Source: Nitrospira sp. (GTDB taxonomy: Bacteria > Nitrospirota > Nitrospiria > Nitrospirales > Nitrospiraceae). Taken from it: a stretch of DNA of 6,486 bases. Each line of letters opens with the position of its first letter. The first letter of the stretch is position 1. Made by a program: the position numbers and the translations under genes. Location of the stretch: assembly GCA_030456405.1 (NCBI GenBank), contig JAKDNQ010000126.1, positions 1-6,486 of the forward strand, read 5' to 3'. The notes beneath the pieces are model-generated. The model searched no databases, was not told the origin of the DNA, and was given only the letters and a program-made list of their open reading frames with translations. This document shows, piece after piece, positions 3,802-6,486 of this stretch.

Positions 3802-6478
3802 CCGTATAACACTTGTTCAAATCGTCGATAACATCACGCAGCTCTCGGCTGCCGTGAAGCCCGCCGAGTTCATCTACGATTTTCTCACCTGTTTTGGCCT
3901 GCCCAAGGCGACCATCGCCCGGTTGAAAGGGGCGGGTGGGGTGAATCTCGCCAAAAAAGAAGGTTGCACGCTACTCAAGACCAAGGTGTATTTCGCGCCT
4001 CTGCGCCCCGACCTCCTCAATGTCGCGACTCCGATGCAGACGATTGAGGCAGCGCAAAAGGACTCCCGGATAGCCGTGAACAAGCCGCGATTCCTTATCG
4101 CCACCGACTTCAAGACGCTCGCCGCCTTCGACACGAAGAGGAAAGATAGCGTGGAGTTTCCTATCGACGACCTGCACGAGCACTACACCTTCTTCCTCCC
4201 GCTGGCGGGGATGGAGAAGAGCACCCTCCATGCGGAGGCCGAGGCGGATGTGAAGGCGGCGGAGAACATGGCCAAACTCTATGATCTCATCCGGGCAGAC
4301 AATCCTCCCAAGACACGGGAAGAACGCCACGCCCTCAACGTCTTCCTTACCCGTCTCTTGTTTTGCTACTTCGCCGAGGACACCGGCATCTTCCCGGACA
4401 AATTCTTCACCGGTGCCGTCGAAAGCTACACGCAGACGGACGGCTCCGATCTTGCCGGTTTTCTCCAGCAGCTTTTCCTGACTCTGAACACCGAGACCGA
4501 GGCACGGGGCAAGACGCCGAAGCATCTTGTCGAGTTCCCGTATGTGAATGGCGGGCTGTTCAGCGACACCCATGCTCGTCAATCGGATGTCCCCAAGTTC
4601 TCCATCAGGTCCCGACAGAAACTCATCGAGCTGGGCAAGAAGAGCTGGAAGGAAATCAATCCCGATATCTTCGGCTCCATGTTTCAGGGCGTGGTGGATG
4701 ACGAGATACGTGCCGAGTTGGGCATGCACTACACCTCCGTGCCGAACATCATGAAGGTCATCCGGCCCCTGTTCCTGGATGATCTGTATGCGGAGTTTGA
4801 AAAAGCCAAAGGCTCCGAGCCCAAGCTCAACAAGCTGCTTTCCCGTATCTATCGGTTGCGTATTTTCGACCCGGCCTGCGGCTCCGGGAACTTCCTCATC
4901 ATCGCGTACAAGGAGCTGCGACGACTTGAGATGGCGATTTACAGGGAGATGCTGCGACTGGCTGGCGGACTCCCATTTTCATTCTCTGGCATCCAGGTCA
5001 GCCAGTTTTACGGCATCGAGTTGGATGACTTCGCTCATGAGGTTGCCATCCTTGCGCTGTGGCTCGCCGAGCATCAGATGAATATCGAGTTTGCGGCAGC
5101 GTTTGAGAAGACTCCCGCGTCGTTGCCCCTGAAAGATGGGGCGAAGATCGTGTGCGACAATGCAACAAGGTTGGACTGGGAGAAGGTTTGCCCAAAGGAG
5201 AGTGGCTTTGAAGTGTTTGGAATGGGGAACCCGCCATACCTCGGTTCTAGCGTGCAGGACGCCGAACAGAAGGCAGACATGGCGTTTGTTTTTAACGGCA
5301 TCGACGGGTTCAAGAACTTGGACTACATCGCCTGCTGGTTTCTCAAAGCTGCGCGGTATCTGAAAGGTGCTCCTACCGCTCGGTTCGCTTTTGTGACGAC
5401 GAACTCCATTTGCCAAGGCGAGCAGGTGGCAATGCTGTGGCCCCACATCTTTTCGAGTGAGATCGCAATCGCCTTTGCTCACCTCTCCTTCAAATGGACC
5501 AATAACGCAAAAGGACAAGCTGGCGTTACCTGCGTGATCATCGGCCTCCAAGAAGGGCCGGTCCGAAACAAGAGACTCTATGACGGACAAGTCACTCGCA
5601 CAGTAGAGAACATCAATGGCTATCTGGTGAACGCCAAGAACGTGTACATTGCAAAACGGCGTGAGCCTATCAGCCTCATTAGGCCAATGGATTATGGCAG
5701 TAAGCCAACTGACGGAGGAAATTTAATTCTATCGCGGCTCGAGCGTGACCAACTTTTAGCCCAATATCCCGAACTCAAAGAAGTGATTCGCCGTTTCGTT
5801 GGCGCAGAGGATTATATTGATGGTTTCTTTCGCTACTGCCTATGGCTTACGGATGAGCAAGCACGCCTTTTCAAGAGCGTTCCTGAAATTCATAGGCGGT
5901 TGCAAAGGGTGCGCGAGATGCGTCTTGCCAGCAAAAAGAAAGCGACACGGCGGGATGCAAAATTTCCTCATCGGTTTAGCGAGCCAAGGCACGAGGAAGC
6001 TGCATCAATAGTAATCCCGAGGCACTCATCAGAGCGCAGGCCCTATATTCCATTCGGCTACCTTGGCAGCGATGTTGTTGTTGCTGATTCTGCTTCCGCG
6101 ATTTATCACGCAGAACCATGGCTATTCGGAGTCATCTCAAGTCAAATGCACATGTTATGGGTGCGAGCGGTAGCAGGAAGGCTGGAAGAGCGAATCCGTT
6201 ATTCGAACACCATTTGCTACAATAACTTTCCATTGCCAGACATTAGCGCCGCGCAGAAGCAAGAGATGAACCGGCTGGCGGAGGCAGTGTTAGCGGCGCG
6301 GGAGCACCATCACGAAAAGACCATCGCGCAACTCTACGACCTGGACACAATGCCAGCCGAACTCCTCGTAGCACACCGTGCTATGGATAAGGGCGTAGAG
6401 CAATGTTACCGCACCAAGCCATTCAGGAGCGATGAACCTAAAAACGGCAGTCCACGTGTCAGGTCGCCGCAGTTTTAG
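3794..6478 (+). CDS. MmeI/YeeA-type class I SAM-dependent adenine DNA methyltransferase (type IIG/IIL-like)
   Basis: The 894-residue product transfers a methyl group from SAM to adenine in DNA. Domains in order: an N-terminal domain related to the MmeI endonuclease domain (about 1-140); a helical connector (about 150-300, with RLLFCYFAEDTGIF and EFPYVNGGLF); and the methyltransferase core with SAM motif I DPACGSGNF at 359-367, YGIELDDFAHE at 406-416 and catalytic motif IV NPPY at 479-482. Then come the target-recognition region (about 630-800) and a C-terminal helical part (about 815-880). The start MSSRITLVQIVDNI fits the family. No ribosome binding site precedes it. In MmeI the nuclease uses Asp and ExK; the matching stretch here reads KVYFAPLRPDLL with no ExK, so cleavage activity is doubtful. 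The last 13 residues (from 882) replace the usual ..DEeRve.LF.lYe ending. The partner nuclease, if any, may lie past the right edge. The methyltransferase role is near certain; restriction activity is not supported. Confidence 0.9.
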   Translation: MSSRITLVQIVDNITQLSAAVKPAEFIYDFLTCFGLPKATIARLKGAGGVNLAKKEGCTLLKTKVYFAPLRPDLLNVATPMQTIEAAQKDSRIAVNKPRFLIATDFKTLAAFDTKRKDSVEFPIDDLHEHYTFFLPLAGMEKSTLHAEAEADVKAAENMAKLYDLIRADNPPKTREERHALNVFLTRLLFCYFAEDTGIFPDKFFTGAVESYTQTDGSDLAGFLQQLFLTLNTETEARGKTPKHLVEFPYVNGGLFSDTHARQSDVPKFSIRSRQKLIELGKKSWKEINPDIFGSMFQGVVDDEIRAELGMHYTSVPNIMKVIRPLFLDDLYAEFEKAKGSEPKLNKLLSRIYRLRIFDPACGSGNFLIIAYKELRRLEMAIYREMLRLAGGLPFSFSGIQVSQFYGIELDDFAHEVAILALWLAEHQMNIEFAAAFEKTPASLPLKDGAKIVCDNATRLDWEKVCPKESGFEVFGMGNPPYLGSSVQDAEQKADMAFVFNGIDGFKNLDYIACWFLKAARYLKGAPTARFAFVTTNSICQGEQVAMLWPHIFSSEIAIAFAHLSFKWTNNAKGQAGVTCVIIGLQEGPVRNKRLYDGQVTRTVENINGYLVNAKNVYIAKRREPISLIRPMDYGSKPTDGGNLILSRLERDQLLAQYPELKEVIRRFVGAEDYIDGFFRYCLWLTDEQARLFKSVPEIHRRLQRVREMRLASKKKATRRDAKFPHRFSEPRHEEAASIVIPRHSSERRPYIPFGYLGSDVVVADSASAIYHAEPWLFGVISSQMHMLWVRAVAGRLEERIRYSNTICYNNFPLPDISAAQKQEMNRLAEAVLAAREHHHEKTIAQLYDLDTMPAELLVAHRAMDKGVEQCYRTKPFRSDEPKNGSPRVRSPQF

Positions 6479-6479
6479 G
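6437..6479. repeat. Imperfect inverted repeat at the 3' end of the methyltransferase
   Basis: CCTAAAA at 6437-6443 pairs exactly with TTTTAGG at 6473-6479, and inside it CGGC (6445-6448) pairs with GCCG (6466-6469). The centre contains the palindrome CACGTG (6453-6458). It starts at codon 882, precisely where the protein leaves the family pattern, and its right arm supplies the TAG stop. It could be the end of an insertion sequence or small non-autonomous element, or a bidirectional terminator (A-run, GC stem, T-run). The window ends 7 bases later, so this cannot be settled. Confidence 0.5.
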
Positions 6480-6486
6480 GGTCGGC

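Noticed and set aside
3971..4729. A 252-codon open frame on the minus strand.
   Set aside because: It lies fully within the methyltransferase and has no family motif. The opposite strand has clear conserved domains.
1..6486. CRISPR array, rRNA or complete tRNA genes.
   Set aside because: No regularly spaced direct repeats of CRISPR size, and no conserved RNA gene sequence, were seen on either strand.

Overview
The window looks like an accessory stretch of a bacterial chromosome with moderately high GC. I infer a Nitrospira-like member of Nitrospirota, from the style of the exported FKBP isomerase N-terminus, the secreted coiled-coil protein and the CT/GA-rich hairpin repeats. No taxonomic marker gene is present, so this is a guess of moderate strength.

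Positions 1-1000 (minus strand) hold ordinary housekeeping-type genes. The first is the 5' end of an exported FKBP-type peptidyl-prolyl isomerase that runs off the left edge. Upstream of it is a 163-residue exported coiled-coil protein of unknown function (359-850), preceded by a perfect TATAAT box. Two related hairpin repeats (277-351 and 918-977) sit on either side of that second gene.

Positions 1000-3400 look like an eroded defence or mobile-gene region. A DUF1016/YhcG-type PD-(D/E)XK nuclease (1235-2405) carries a short deletion and frameshift in its N-terminal domain. Behind it, on the other strand, lies a C-terminal scrap of uvrC with an internal stop (about 2454-2696). This abuts the C-terminal stub of a DUF4160 gene (2701-2817), followed 17 bases later by an apparently intact DUF2442 gene (2835-3134). 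A third copy of the hairpin repeat (about 3193-3305) runs into the frameshifted remnant of a small helix-turn-helix gene (3294-3379, minus).

Positions 3400-3793 show no recognisable gene apart from a possible 17-codon leader ORF. The largest gene, 3794-6478, encodes an 894-residue MmeI/YeeA-type adenine DNA methyltransferase with clear motifs DPACGSGNF and NPPY. Its N-terminal domain lacks the ExK residues of type IIL nucleases. Its target-recognition region is noticeably lower in GC than the rest. Its last 13 residues diverge from the family exactly where an imperfect inverted repeat begins. The methyltransferase and the broken YhcG nuclease suggest a defence island, but nothing visible proves that they act together. 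I did not find a complete undescribed system. The most unusual items are the hairpin repeat family, the mosaic of gene scraps, and the methyltransferase with a nuclease-dead-looking N-terminus, a recombinant-looking recognition domain and a replaced C-terminus.
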